This document shows, piece by piece, positions 25,235-35,743 of a stretch of 64,000 nucleotides of DNA. Where the stretch lies: assembly GCF_010389155.1 (NCBI RefSeq), contig NC_057764.1:43222275-43286274 (forward strand), read 5' to 3'. The position numbers were made by a program, and so were the translations under genes. Position 1 is the first letter of the stretch, and each line of letters starts with the position of its first letter. This DNA comes from Erigeron canadensis. Taxonomy: Eukaryota; Streptophyta; Magnoliopsida; Asterales; Asteraceae. The notes below the pieces were generated by a model, which saw only the letters and a list, made by a program, of their open reading frames with translations, did not search any database and was not told the origin of the DNA.

Positions 25235-28200
25235 CTATGTAGTAAATATTGGTGGTAGAACTTTAGATCGTTTCCCTTTTACTTGTGCTTTTGTGTCGGG
25301 AAAGAGGCCACCAGCATCCACATAGTCCTCAATGTTACCATCCTGTGTTACACTCACTGGGTAACTGACTAAATGGACGCCTTCCATGTCTTTGAGCTCA
25401 TCACCTGAATAAATCTTCCACATCAGCTCCCCGAGTTGACGCATCATCACTACACATTCCAAACTTTCGGGATCTTGAAAAAGTTGTTCAGCTCGTCCAG
25501 TATGTTCATACCACAATGACATACGATATGCATGTATGTCTCTTCTATGCGTTTCTTTACTCTCTTCTCTTGGTTGGTAGCATCCGATTGCTATTTCAGT
25601 GTCTCGTTGCCCATCCATGGATCTCTGGTTTATGTTTGCAGATCCTATTAATACATATGTGTCGTCGACTGAGAAAAAGATAGCAAGACACCAGAAAAAG
25701 ATTTAGTAACTTAATTATGAACATAGGATTCCTTTGAGATTTCAGTTGTTTATTTTGTTGAAATCTAGAAACACCTTAATATTGGAAAACCGTCATTATC
25801 AGGTGTTACCCTTTCCAACATAAGCAGCCTCTTTACACCATTGTGGTAGAGGTAAGGTTGTCTACATCTTAACCTCCACCACACACCGTCGAGGTATTGG
25901 GACCCAAAATCCGTGGAAGACGGCATTGGGTGCTTACTTACCCATTCCGACATAAGATATTTATGACACAAATTGGGGTAAAACATCTCATATAAAACAC
26001 AAGTGACTAAGACAGAGGTGGCAAAGTGGCCCGTTTGGTAATGTATCTGGTCTGCATTCAATTGGGTAACATATAAGCGCAAGTCAATTGGTCAAATCAG
26101 CTCAGTTCAGGTTTGGCTGATCTAGCACTTGCACATATTCTGGTAAATTGTAAATAGTTAATGTATCAATTGATTACAAATACTATATATATATATATAT
26201 ATATATATTTGAACGGCTACAAATACTATATTAATAATCTATAAGATAATTTATTTCAAAAAAATGAATTAGGACATTGATTTGCATTTTGGACCCATTT
26301 CATTTCAAGCAAATTTCCACATTTGATCTGCTTGACCTATCTGTACGACCTGAATGGATACATTTCCATATAATTGGGTTTAATTTGCAACGTCTAAAGG
26401 TTTTCTATCATGCATATGAACATATGATTTATCTGTCTTTCATTCATGAAATACTTGTTTTGGATATGCATCTAAATAGTGTTACGAATGATAAAATCCA
26501 TAAAGTTATGGAGTTAAAAAGGTTACCTATCATGAGTTTCGAATGTACATAAACCATGAATCGCCTATGTTTTTGAGCATTCCAGTATTGTGTTGCATGC
26601 TGAGGTGAATAGGGGGGGACATACTCTCCTTCCCTTTCTTCTTCCCTATTAGCAAGGCAGAAGAAGTTCAAGTAATCTTTTGGATGCCAGTTTTCACCAC
26701 TATCTCGTATTGCATCTCCAATCAAACCATACATCATCTTCATTGTTTCCCGTGTCCAATGCAGTATATCCTGTACTGATTCACTTTCTGGAGCGCCTTC
26801 TGGCCACATAGGTATCAAAATATACACCGCAAATCGCTCTTTTGCTTTGATTTTATTTGCTACCTTAAGTGCAATCTCGATTGGTATCAAATTGCTGCAT
26901 CCTGAGTGTTGATCTTTTTCCCATAAATGGCAACCCCCAATGAAGTATTGATTCTCGATGTATATAAATTTCTCAGCATGCCTAATTGCTTCTACATACG
27001 CTTCATGTATGCTTCGTTCTACAAAATTACTTTGCATGTGGTTCACTGACACATTGTCTATTGACCTAAACACTTGAACATTCCAATCTCGTTCCGTTGG
27101 AGTGCTTGTATTTTTAAGATCAGTTATACTGTTAACTGGAACTAGGAGAGAAGGATCAAATTGCTTTAGCCACCGCTGCTCAAAATTGTGCATTATATCC
27201 CGAGCGGCTTCTCCTGTTACACTCGCATGTGCATCATGCCATGGCTCTCTTGGCCCGCCTTTTGGGAGGCTTGCTCCAGGTATACTTGTTTGGTAGAAGT
27301 CTTGTGCTTGTGTTTCTGTGTTTAGTGTTCTAAAGAGCGAGTGTTCTTCTGTATCGTATCGTCCATCACATAAGTCTATGCCACCAATGAAACTTATTAT
27401 TTCCCGTTTGCTTGAAGATGAGCATCCTCGGGTGTCTGCCGTGACAGTTTTCTGATGGTGGGTGAATATTGAAGGGAAGCTGTGGTTTAATCTCGGGCAT
27501 AGTCGGCAAACCACTTTTGTGTGTTTGAAGTAGGCAAAGGTGTTCTCATCATTCGTTCCCATCACTCCTCTGTTTCTTATAATTGGCAATGAAGTCTCAT
27601 CATCCCAGATCATGATCCTTACTGGTACCCCTTCTTCTGCTTTCCTTTTCAAAAGTTCACCTAGCTTTACTCCCTTTGCGTGTGGAATTTCTGTTTCAGA
27701 ATCCCGAACCTGCATAGTAAATAGTTTGTCAGTTCATTACTACTGTTTCAATTTACTAAAAGTGGCGATTTGACCCATTTCTCATCAACGGGTGACTGCG
27801 TATTAGCTAATAAGGAGGTGGGTTGAAAGTCAGCCATAGTCTCTCTCTCTTTTTTTTTTTTTTTGTGTAATGTATATAGCTTCCCAAGTGGCCAAGTCTA
27901 TTTATTCAAATATATGTATTATTCTATAATAATATCTGTGTTGTCATAGTTAACACACGAATAATCTATAGAAAAACTGAATTATCTGAGATAAGAGTTG
28001 TTTGCAGCTCAACCCAGGGTGACTTGGCCTATTTCATGCCATACGAAAAAGAATCCTTTTCAAATGGAATTTATTTTGGCCTGTTACAGTGTTACTTAAT
28101 CCACCCACCTCACTTTTTTAAGGGAAAAAACTTAACCCACCCAGCCCACTTTTCGATAAGAAAAAACTTAACCCAGCCCGTACAATGTTTTCTTTTGCTT

Positions 28201-28998
28201 ACCAGAATCATTTTTGGGTTGAAAGACCATCCTGCAATATAAATAAAATGTTTGGCACCTTCGATGGCTACAAAAATGTCTTCCCAAAGTTTTCTTGGTG
28301 AGGCACAAATATCAAATGGTGGCTGAAATGCTAGATGGTGATGGGAGTCTTGATACAATGTAACCCTGCAGTTATTCCTTTGTTGAAATGTGGCCTCTCT
28401 TAACCCGTTGAATTCATTGTTGTCGATTATCTTTCTCCAACTTGGTTCAATATCTGCAGGTTTGAACCATAACATGAATCTAATCTTAATTTCTGGATGT
28501 GGTTTTCCGTTTTCCATGCAGACTGGAAACAATCCGTCAATCAGGCTTGCCTTTTCTAACAGCTGTTGGGCGTGAATGTTGATTTTCCCAAGTACGGAGC
28601 ATGTTGTCTTCATGGTGATTGTTATTGTTGAGTTGATTGAATGAGCACAAAGAACGCGTAAGGTTTGGTTCCAAACTCTGCTACTTTCTTGACTAGTTGA
28701 TGCAACCTTTTTATCATCTATCTTGATGGTAACATATGCAGGTTTTCCAGTTGGATTTATGCACTGCAAAGGTTAAACAATCAGCAAGTTATCATACACT
28801 CATCCATGGACAAAAAGCTTGTTGGGTCAACCTAACCCAGCCCATATAGACAATTCTCATATGAACCAACACAAAATCATAACAAATTCACAAACTATCA
28901 TTAATACGAGATTTAGTTAGCAAGATGATACATACATTAAGTAGAAATGGCGGGGAATAAGGCGTAGCATGGAAGATGGTAACTTCAAGTGTTCCATG
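25235..28998 (-). CDS. PLDALPHA4: Phospholipase D, alpha4/epsilon type
   Basis: Four exons on the minus strand: 28936-28998, 28203-28763, 26527-27709, 25235-25668, all GT-AG, giving about 746 residues. It hydrolyses phosphatidylcholine and related lipids to phosphatidic acid at membranes. An N-terminal C2 domain (exons 1-2) is followed by two catalytic HKD motifs, HQKTVTAD in exon 3 and HSKLMIVDD across the exon 3/4 junction. The stretch ENQYF and the end LPPIFTT are typical. Exon phrases such as FHATPYSPP and TEIPHAKGV match the alpha4 (epsilon) subtype best; that enzyme is linked to growth and nitrogen signalling at the plasma membrane. An ATG at 29023 gives the expected opening ILHGTLEV but then runs out of frame by one base, so only the ATG at 28998 yields an open frame. 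Intron 3 carries a truncated SINE. Confidence 0.9.
25818..25945 (+). mobile_element. 5'-truncated SINE copy in the phospholipase D intron
   Basis: Shares the body and 3' part of the SINE at 14340-14580, including caccgtcga, gtattgggacccaaaa and gtggaagacggcattggg. It lacks the pol III promoter boxes. It lies antisense to the host gene, inside its last intron. Confidence 0.75.
28085..28175. repeat. Tandem repeat in phospholipase D intron 2
   Basis: Two copies of a unit around aaaaaacttaaccca, each followed by a pyrimidine-rich ccagccc phrase, lie just inside the intron after the exon 2 donor. The exon 2 frame can run through both copies before a stop, so intron retention would add a short repetitive tail. 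Confidence 0.55.
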
Positions 28999-29023
28999 AA
29001 GAATGTTTGTATTTCCGTCCATT

Positions 29024-31587
29024 GTTTGATATGAACTAATTGCTTACCATACAATCACACTATATAGAAATTTGTGTGTACATATGTTATCGTGGTGCTG
29101 CAAGAAACTTCGAAAGCAAAACATACATTTTTGAGTAGTGCTGCGGCTATAGGAAACTTGTAGCAGCATAGAGTTTAAATCTTAAAGGCAACCTTCAAGT
29201 CTAGTACGTTAGCTTTTTCTTCAAGTATTGATTCTTGTGTTTCATTCAAATTGACACCAACAGGAAGCCACGTCCACTTTTATAACGTGGCTAAGTTATT
29301 GTTGCTTCTTAACATATTAGATAGTTGATGCATATCAATTTGCATCTAATTTGGAGGCACAAGGTCTGAATAAATATAGTACTTATTGATAATTATTATT
29401 GTTTTGTGTTGAACACTTGAGCATGCTGTTTCTAGAAAAAATAATAAAAATTGTTAACAGTGGCTAATCAGAACATTTGTGACTTTGTGACTTTTTTGTA
29501 TTCTAACTAGTTTAATACTCCCGAGCGTTGTCCCGGGAGACGTAACAATGCGTAAAATTTAAAACGTATATAGGATGGACGATCGATATACATTACAAAA
29601 GCGTATTCTAAAAGTAAAAAAAAATAACGTTTTTGTTGTAGCATAAGATATTAAGCGTGCGTGAGTTTTCTCCTCCAGATATCTAGATAATGAGGGTCTT
29701 ATGAAGGGGATTTAGACTGGGATTTATTCGGCAGTGAGCTCTCTAGCGCGAATCCGATTAAAACAGTTTATGCTAGACATCCCGATAATCATATAAAATT
29801 CAAACCTTTAAAAAATAAATGTGAAAGTTTAAAAGAAAAGGAGTTGTGCCCACATCCAAAAACAAAAAGTTTGGTGGCCAAAGTTTAAGAAGCCAAAAAA
29901 TATACTATTCTTAGAATTAAAATTCAAGGAGTAAAAATGTAAAAAAAAAAAAAAACAAAAGTTGGTGGCAAAAACATAAAAGGTTAAATTAGGTTGATGG
30001 CAAATGTTGATAAAACAAAAATATTGTGGTTAATATTAAAAATGCTAAAACTTTACTATAGTTAAGCTCTTAGTTAAATGTAATATATAATAATGGTAAT
30101 TTTTACTGTTTTTTCGAATAAATGTTTAGAATAAAATCCAAAGGATTCAAAAATGAAATCAAGAAAGGCATAAATGCATAATTATATTGTATCGCATTAA
30201 ACCCAAATTAGATGTAATTTCGTGAATGATAAAAAAAAAAAAAAAGATGTGATTTCGTGAATCGTGATTCGTGACTATTATGTTGTTCGGTTGTCCCTAT
30301 CATCAATCTTCAATCATCAATTAATAATATAAGTTAGAACATTCCTCATTTCTTGTCCCTTAAGTCCTTGATTCTCATAACAAAGCCACATCGGATGTTT
30401 GCTAATATATCAAGACCATATGAGTCCCATCATGTAAAGTCAACTTATTTATCGGAAAGATTGAACTGAACATTGATTAAAAAGTTTGAATTTGCATATT
30501 GTTTCATTCGATGGTTCATTTATATTGTTTTTTTCTCCTTTTCATCGACCGATTAAAATATAAAGAAAATTGCTAGCAGGGAAAATAGACTAAAAAGTGT
30601 TAACAATATTTAAATTAAATATTTTAAATTAAATATTAATATAATTAGTAATTAAATTTTTTTGTGGGCATATCTTTTTATAGTTTATAATTATGATAAC
30701 AAAAGTCAAAATTGAAAGCAAAGTCAATTTAAAGAATTTGATATCTGTAATTGAAACACGATATTTTAGTATATTAAAAGGTCTTTATGTTTAGCCGTTT
30801 TGGGAATAGATTATATTTTTCATTCCGTAATGTTTTCAGTGTGGATTGTTTTAAAGACGTTTTTAGGTTTCCAGATCTCCTCATATGTGATCAAAGAAAT
30901 ATCATCCCAGTCTACTTCTATTAGTTTCTTACATTCTTGCTACTAACAAAAAAGTTGTTATGTGTATTTGAAGTTTATTCTCATTCATCGTAGGATTATT
31001 TCAATATGTTTCTTTCTTTTTTGGTGTCATGTTTGAAGTTGAGGGTAAAGAGCTTGTTTGTTCTACGAGATCCGACGCATCCAGCAGAACGAAAGAGCCT
31101 TCCATTTTTTTCGTCGTCATCCCTCCGCATTGGCGGCGAGTGGAGTGCCACAATCGCAACATAAACAAAGATGAATTTGTGAATGAGAAATACAAGTTTT
31201 CTATCTTTAAAATTGCTCAAGTGGACCGATGATCGTCGGAATTGTCTCCCTGCAATGTTGTTGACTTGTTAACGTATTTTGATGTTTCTTAACAGGACAT
31301 CCGAAAGAAATCGCTCATTCTGCAACAACCATAAAGTAGAAGAAGCAAATTCATTGTTCAATTTAATGGAAGCTAAACTCTAATATTGGAAGCAGATACC
31401 ACCAAACCATTATATTTTTTATTTTTTATTTTTTTTTTTTAAGATTCATCAAATACCACTAGCTAAATAGGGGGAAAAAAAAAGAACAAAACACATCCAT
31501 GGCACTTAATTACCATGATGATGACAAGTAAAATACTTGTTTTGGTTAGGCATCAGCACCATCATGAACAACTTGATGATTAGAAAT
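29024..31587. other. Region upstream of the phospholipase D gene
   Basis: 5' flank of the phospholipase D gene, then AT-rich sequence. A Helitron 3' end in minus orientation sits at 29507-29540. Overlapping short frames near 31000-31230 on both strands show no family features. Confidence 0.45.
29507..29540 (-). mobile_element. Helitron 3' end, minus orientation
   Basis: On + it reads A|ctag, an AT spacer, then ctcccg-loop-cgggag. Read on the minus strand this is hairpin, spacer, CTAG, T. The corresponding 5' TC end should lie to the right but was not found. Confidence 0.6.
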
Positions 31588-32370
31588 TTAATTAAACAGA
31601 TCTTTTTCATCTTCATCCATTTCATGATAATATTCTTCTTTGAATGCGTTCGTACTACAAATTAACAGAAAAATAAGAGTAAGTATGATCGGATATATAT
31701 CTATATATAAAGAAAATTAGAACGACACATAATAAGATAGAAAGACAGAAAGAGTACTCACAATTCTCTTAATAGGAAATGTGCTATTATCCATTTCCGT
31801 CTACATTTAAATATATGATATCGTAAGAATAACACAATGGATGGTTTGTATGTAATAATGTAACTAAATTGAAGTAAAGAGTAGAGTAATAGTTTTAAAA
31901 AAAAACTCACCTTTGTTCATACGGAAGTTGTTTGAAATCATCGGCTGAAGTTTTTAATAATTCAGGATCCCAATTATACTTATCTCTTGCTATAAACAAA
32001 CAATCATTCAAAGTTTTGTTAATAACGGGGAGGGATTGATTCATAGAGATGAAAAGTGTAAGAATGGGAGGGACGGCCTCTTTGCAAGCATTTTATAAAG
32101 GCTGGTTTATATGGATAATCATAATCAGTCAGTGCTGCTACAATGATATAATAGAAAATTTTAAAATTCTTAAACCCCTCATCTTCAATCAATCAATTAA
32201 TTGGGATTCATTTATTAATTGAAGATGAAAACATAGAATAATAATAAATAATAATAATAAATCAATTGGGGTTGATTTATTAATTGATGGCACCTTTTCT
32301 AGAGATTTTGTTGTGGGGTTGAATGGTCATCATGAGAAATTCGTTTATCCTTTGCTGCTCCACCCGACAT
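31588..32370 (-). pseudogene. Duplicated small gene of unknown function, copy 1 (probably damaged)
   Basis: Minus-strand exons parallel to copy 2 (35.7-44.0 kb): 31588-31654, 31762-31800, 31911-31989, about 32078-32137, and a possible first exon 32294-32370. Exons 3-5 read in frame: a KYNWDPELLK segment, then [18 protein letters not shown], then an acidic tail [11 protein letters not shown]. The second exon keeps YPYKPAFI but its donor position reads GC instead of GT. The first exon opens MSGGAAKDK yet meets TAG and ends in the wrong phase. No copy of the MADKQ exon seen in copy 2 is present. I do not recognise the family. Acidic and basic helices suggest a small soluble protein. It could still be expressed with different splicing. 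Confidence 0.5.
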
Positions 32371-32769
32371 CTTTTTCTGCAATTTTTTACTCGTAATTTT
32401 TAATTTTTTCTCCAACCGAATCAGGGTTATTCTTCCCCCAAGTGAGAAGGTAGAGTTTGTGTGAACTCTTAGTTAATTAACAATTTGCATTGAAATCATC
32501 ACGTGATTATTAAAGCATCTGAAGAACATTCTCTACTTTATGCAATTAATGGAATTTATGTATTGGGGCATAAACCAAGTTTGAATGACCTCTTTCTTAG
32601 TTGACAATTTCCATCGATTAAAATATCTGAACATTCTCTCCTTTCTGGGTCATATATACGAGTAGTAATTAATTCGTCATTTTTTGTACCATGTTACATA
32701 GTAGTATTGTCTTTCTTCATTGTTTCAATGACGATGATACTTTATCTAATAAAGATTTATCATATGACA

Positions 32770-33030
32770 GCACCCCAACTTCTCACATTAGGCTTAAGAT
32801 CTTTTTCTGACTTGAACAAAAAAAATACTCAGAGTAAGCCTCGTGTCACACAGACCAACTTGAGCATACGAGTATACAAAGAAATCAAACCATTCCAAGC
32901 CATCAAACTCTACATTTTAATCTTGCAAACAAACTTTTCAGCAGGTTCAAAAACTCCCATACACACACAAAAGCGAGTTTTTGACAAAAAGAAACCAGCC
33001 GTTACAAAATACTCATATGTAATTAACTCA
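32770..33030. repeat. Dispersed repeat, copy A (with 63676-63965)
   Basis: Shares long stretches with 63676-63965, for example cacattaggcttaagatctt, gtgtcacacagaccaacttg and ttttcagcaggttca. On the minus strand its left edge encodes a short LKPNV phrase, the end of a PPR-like fragment. Probably a duplicated 3' part of a PPR gene. Confidence 0.7.
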
Positions 33031-33275
33031 CTCCTCTTATTTTAAATGATCAAAACGGCAAAAATGCCTGACAGAATTGGCGAGTTAAAGCGAGTCACTA
33101 AAGTTACTATAGTAATAGATTACCACTTTTGTAACTTGTAATTTATTTAACACAATGTAACTTGCTATGCCCCTACACCCAAACTTGAATAATGAGAAAC
33201 ACATAAGACCATCGAAATTATTTATTCAAATTCCTCGGGGTAACCATTGAGGAGATGTACCATGATTTCAAATTT

Positions 33276-33407
33276 TTAATAATTATAGTCTTTCAAATTG
33301 ACATGGAAGATGCCGTAAATCTCATCGGTAGTCATCTTGGTGAGCATGCCATCAACTTCTTTCATCAGCACCTCCTTGAGGCTTTTTATGTCCAAATAGA
33401 AAGCAGC
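33276..33407 (-). pseudogene. SKP1-like C-terminal exon fragment
   Basis: An open segment of 43 codons plus stop, bounded upstream by an acceptor-like CAG. It reads AAFYLDIKSLKEVLMKEVDG followed by ML.KMTTDEIYGIFHV. This fits the end of plant SKP1/ASK proteins (AANYLNIK..., then a ...TPEEIR..FNI segment), the F-box-binding adaptor of SCF ubiquitin ligases. The usual acidic WAFE end is absent and no upstream SKP1 exon was seen, so a relic or strongly diverged gene is likely. Confidence 0.5.
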
Positions 33408-34044
33408 CTGAAATGAAATTAAAACACAAAATTAAATGAGAGAAAACAAATTTTCTTTTCTTTTTGATAAATGATAATAAGGTTTTAGGTAAAATAAAAC
33501 AAGTATTAATGTAAAACAAATAAAACAATAGGTTTTTCTATAGTGATAATCACCGTGCATCATAAAAATCATCATACATCAATTGCTTTGTGAATCTTCG
33601 TGCATCAGTTTAACCATGATCTAAGGGTCAAGATCTTATCTTATTTGTTTTACTTTAATACTTGTTTTGCAATATCCAACCCCATGATAATAATAATAGA
33701 ATTAAAAAGAAAAAGATATACTACAAAAGAAGCGTACAATCATAAGATTAATAGCATCGGTATTAATAATTAACTTTTTTTTGTGGGCACATATTTTTAT
33801 TTTATATAAGTATAACAGTAAAAGTAAAAATTGAAAAGAAACAAAATTCAATTTAAAGAAATTGATATCTTTAATTGGTCGAGTCATTAGAAAAAATGTG
33901 TTTTAGATTATATTTTTCATATTTTAATTTTTTTCGTTGTGGATGTATGAGAAGATGTTGGTAGGTGTCCACTGTCCAGATCTCATATTTGATCAATGAA
34001 ATATGTTAGCTATGTTTGTTCAAAGTTTATTCTCATTCATCGTA
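33408..34044. other. Intergenic stretch, no gene recognised
   Basis: AT-rich. Short segments resemble the 30640-31020 region (for example the catattc-type sequence and tttattctcattcatcgta), so part is a local duplication. Confidence 0.4.
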
Positions 34045-34205
34045 CAGTGAAACCTTTATAAAGGGACTGAAAATTTTTATTAATTTAACGAGTTATTAAT
34101 TTATCGAGTGTTGATTTCTACTAGTTTTTTAAGTTAGGTCCGGACAAATTAATAATTTTATCGTGGTATTAATTTATCGAGTATTAATATATAGAGGTTT
34201 GATTG
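34045..34205. mobile_element. Emigrant/pogo-type MITE
   Basis: Starts cagtgaaacctttataaa and ends, read backwards, caatcaaacctctatatatt. TA flanks on both sides (34043-34044 and 34206-34207). Internal phrases such as attaatttatcgagt are typical of Emigrant-like elements, which are mobilised by pogo/Tc1-mariner transposases. 161 bp, non-coding. Confidence 0.75.
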
Positions 34206-34680
34206 TATTAAATTTCAATATGTTTTTTCATTTTGGTGTTGAACGTATTTTGTTGTATCTTATGAGGACATCCCAAGGAAACCATGAACCATCAATCACT
34301 CATTCTGCACGGCACAAATCCACGTATGCTAACTTTCCAAAATCTTTGAATAGTTGATCTTGATAATGGCTGTGAATTGGTTTAATTTTTTTAACCTGGC
34401 CCGTCTGAACCCCATGAAATCTACTAGACACATCAAGATATACAGCCCCGATTGATATATATATATATATATTAGCAACCCATAATGGGTTGTCGGGTTG
34501 ATGCAGCAGTGAGAAACTAAAAGCATACACCTCTTTCAGTTTTGGCTGAGATGATGATGAATCAGTCAAGTTAGACTCCTGTTAGTGGTGTACTTTCTAC
34601 AAATTACAAAAAGGCAACATGTTTCTGTTTCTCTCCATCTTTTTAAGGAAATGTGTTCATTTGGTGTTTCTGCTAATAAT
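34206..34680. other. Spacer before the PPR pseudogene
   Basis: AT-rich, with a (TA)n run at about 34457-34472. No supported coding region. Confidence 0.4.
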
Positions 34681-34682
34681 TA

Positions 34683-35510
34683 CTCATGACATTGTCATCA
34701 AATGTCGTCACTTACATAGCAGCATGGCACCAATGACGGTTTTGCACTCTACGGGTAAGAAATGTATTATACGTGGAGTGTACACATTAGATGGACTCAA
34801 TTTGCAAGATAGTATTCTTGAGGGAAAAAGATTCTCCAAAAAGCTCCTCAAACTGAAACTTTGTGAACCTGATGTAGTTGTGTCTAACAGGCATTTGCAA
34901 ATTTGGTCATAACGTTACTGCCATTTCTTTGCTAAGCCTAACAGATCTAAAAAGCTGTAAACCTCATGTTGTATATGACTTTATCACATATACATCACAC
35001 ATAATGCAATGCATGAGGGGGTTATCACAGCCGAGGGAACTATAACGAATCTGAGTATTTGGATTAGGTCCTTGGGAAGAGGCCATTGACTCCAGAAGCG
35101 CAAACTTACACGTTATGAGTTGATGCCTATGGCAAAAAAGCTAAGGAGATGCAGAAACTGTTCTTAGCATCATGGTTGGCGTGACTCCTAACATGGAAAC
35201 TTAAAATTACAATTCACTTATAGATGGTTACTGTTTGCAATGAAAATGACCAAAGCGGAAACAGCTTTTAATTCAATCTCACTGGGTAACATTGTTACTT
35301 GTAACAATGTTATAAATGGCTATTGCAATAATTCAAATACAGAAGAGGCCATGCATATGTTTCATAAAATGACCAAAAAACTGATACAGTAACTTACAGC
35401 ACCCTGATAGAGGGATTGGCTGCCCGCCACATCTAACCATCACCTTGATGAAATGATGATTTAAAGATCTTTATAGAAGAAATGATAGAAAAAGGTTACT
35501 CAAGCAAACG
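34683..35510 (+). pseudogene. Pentatricopeptide repeat (PPR) pseudogene, P-class
   Basis: Broken pieces of PPR motifs appear in shifting frames: a NVVTYIAA phrase near 34702, CEPDVVV near 34863 followed by GICKFGHN in another frame, then INGYCNNSNTEEAMHMFHKM near 35310 and TVTYSTLIEGLAA near 35390. Intact members bind organelle RNAs and include fertility restorers. Here several frameshifts and stops preclude a full protein. Strongly degenerate, so the limits are approximate. Confidence 0.7.
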
Positions 35511-35743
35511 TAGGCGTGTATAGATATAAGAGACATCACAAAACGATTTTACATTAAACATTGATCAAATACCACCAAATCATAATTTTTTTTGAAGATT
35601 CATCAAATACCACTAGCTAAATAGGAAAGAAAAGAGCTAAAAACATCCATGGCACTTAATTATCATAATGATATAAGTAAAATACCAGAAACAAGTTCTT
35701 TTGGTTAGGCATCACCCATCACATCAACTTGATGATTAGAACT

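Noticed and set aside
34300..34569. Two overlapping minus-strand frames
   Set aside because: Low complexity around a (TA)n tract, no motif, mutually overlapping.
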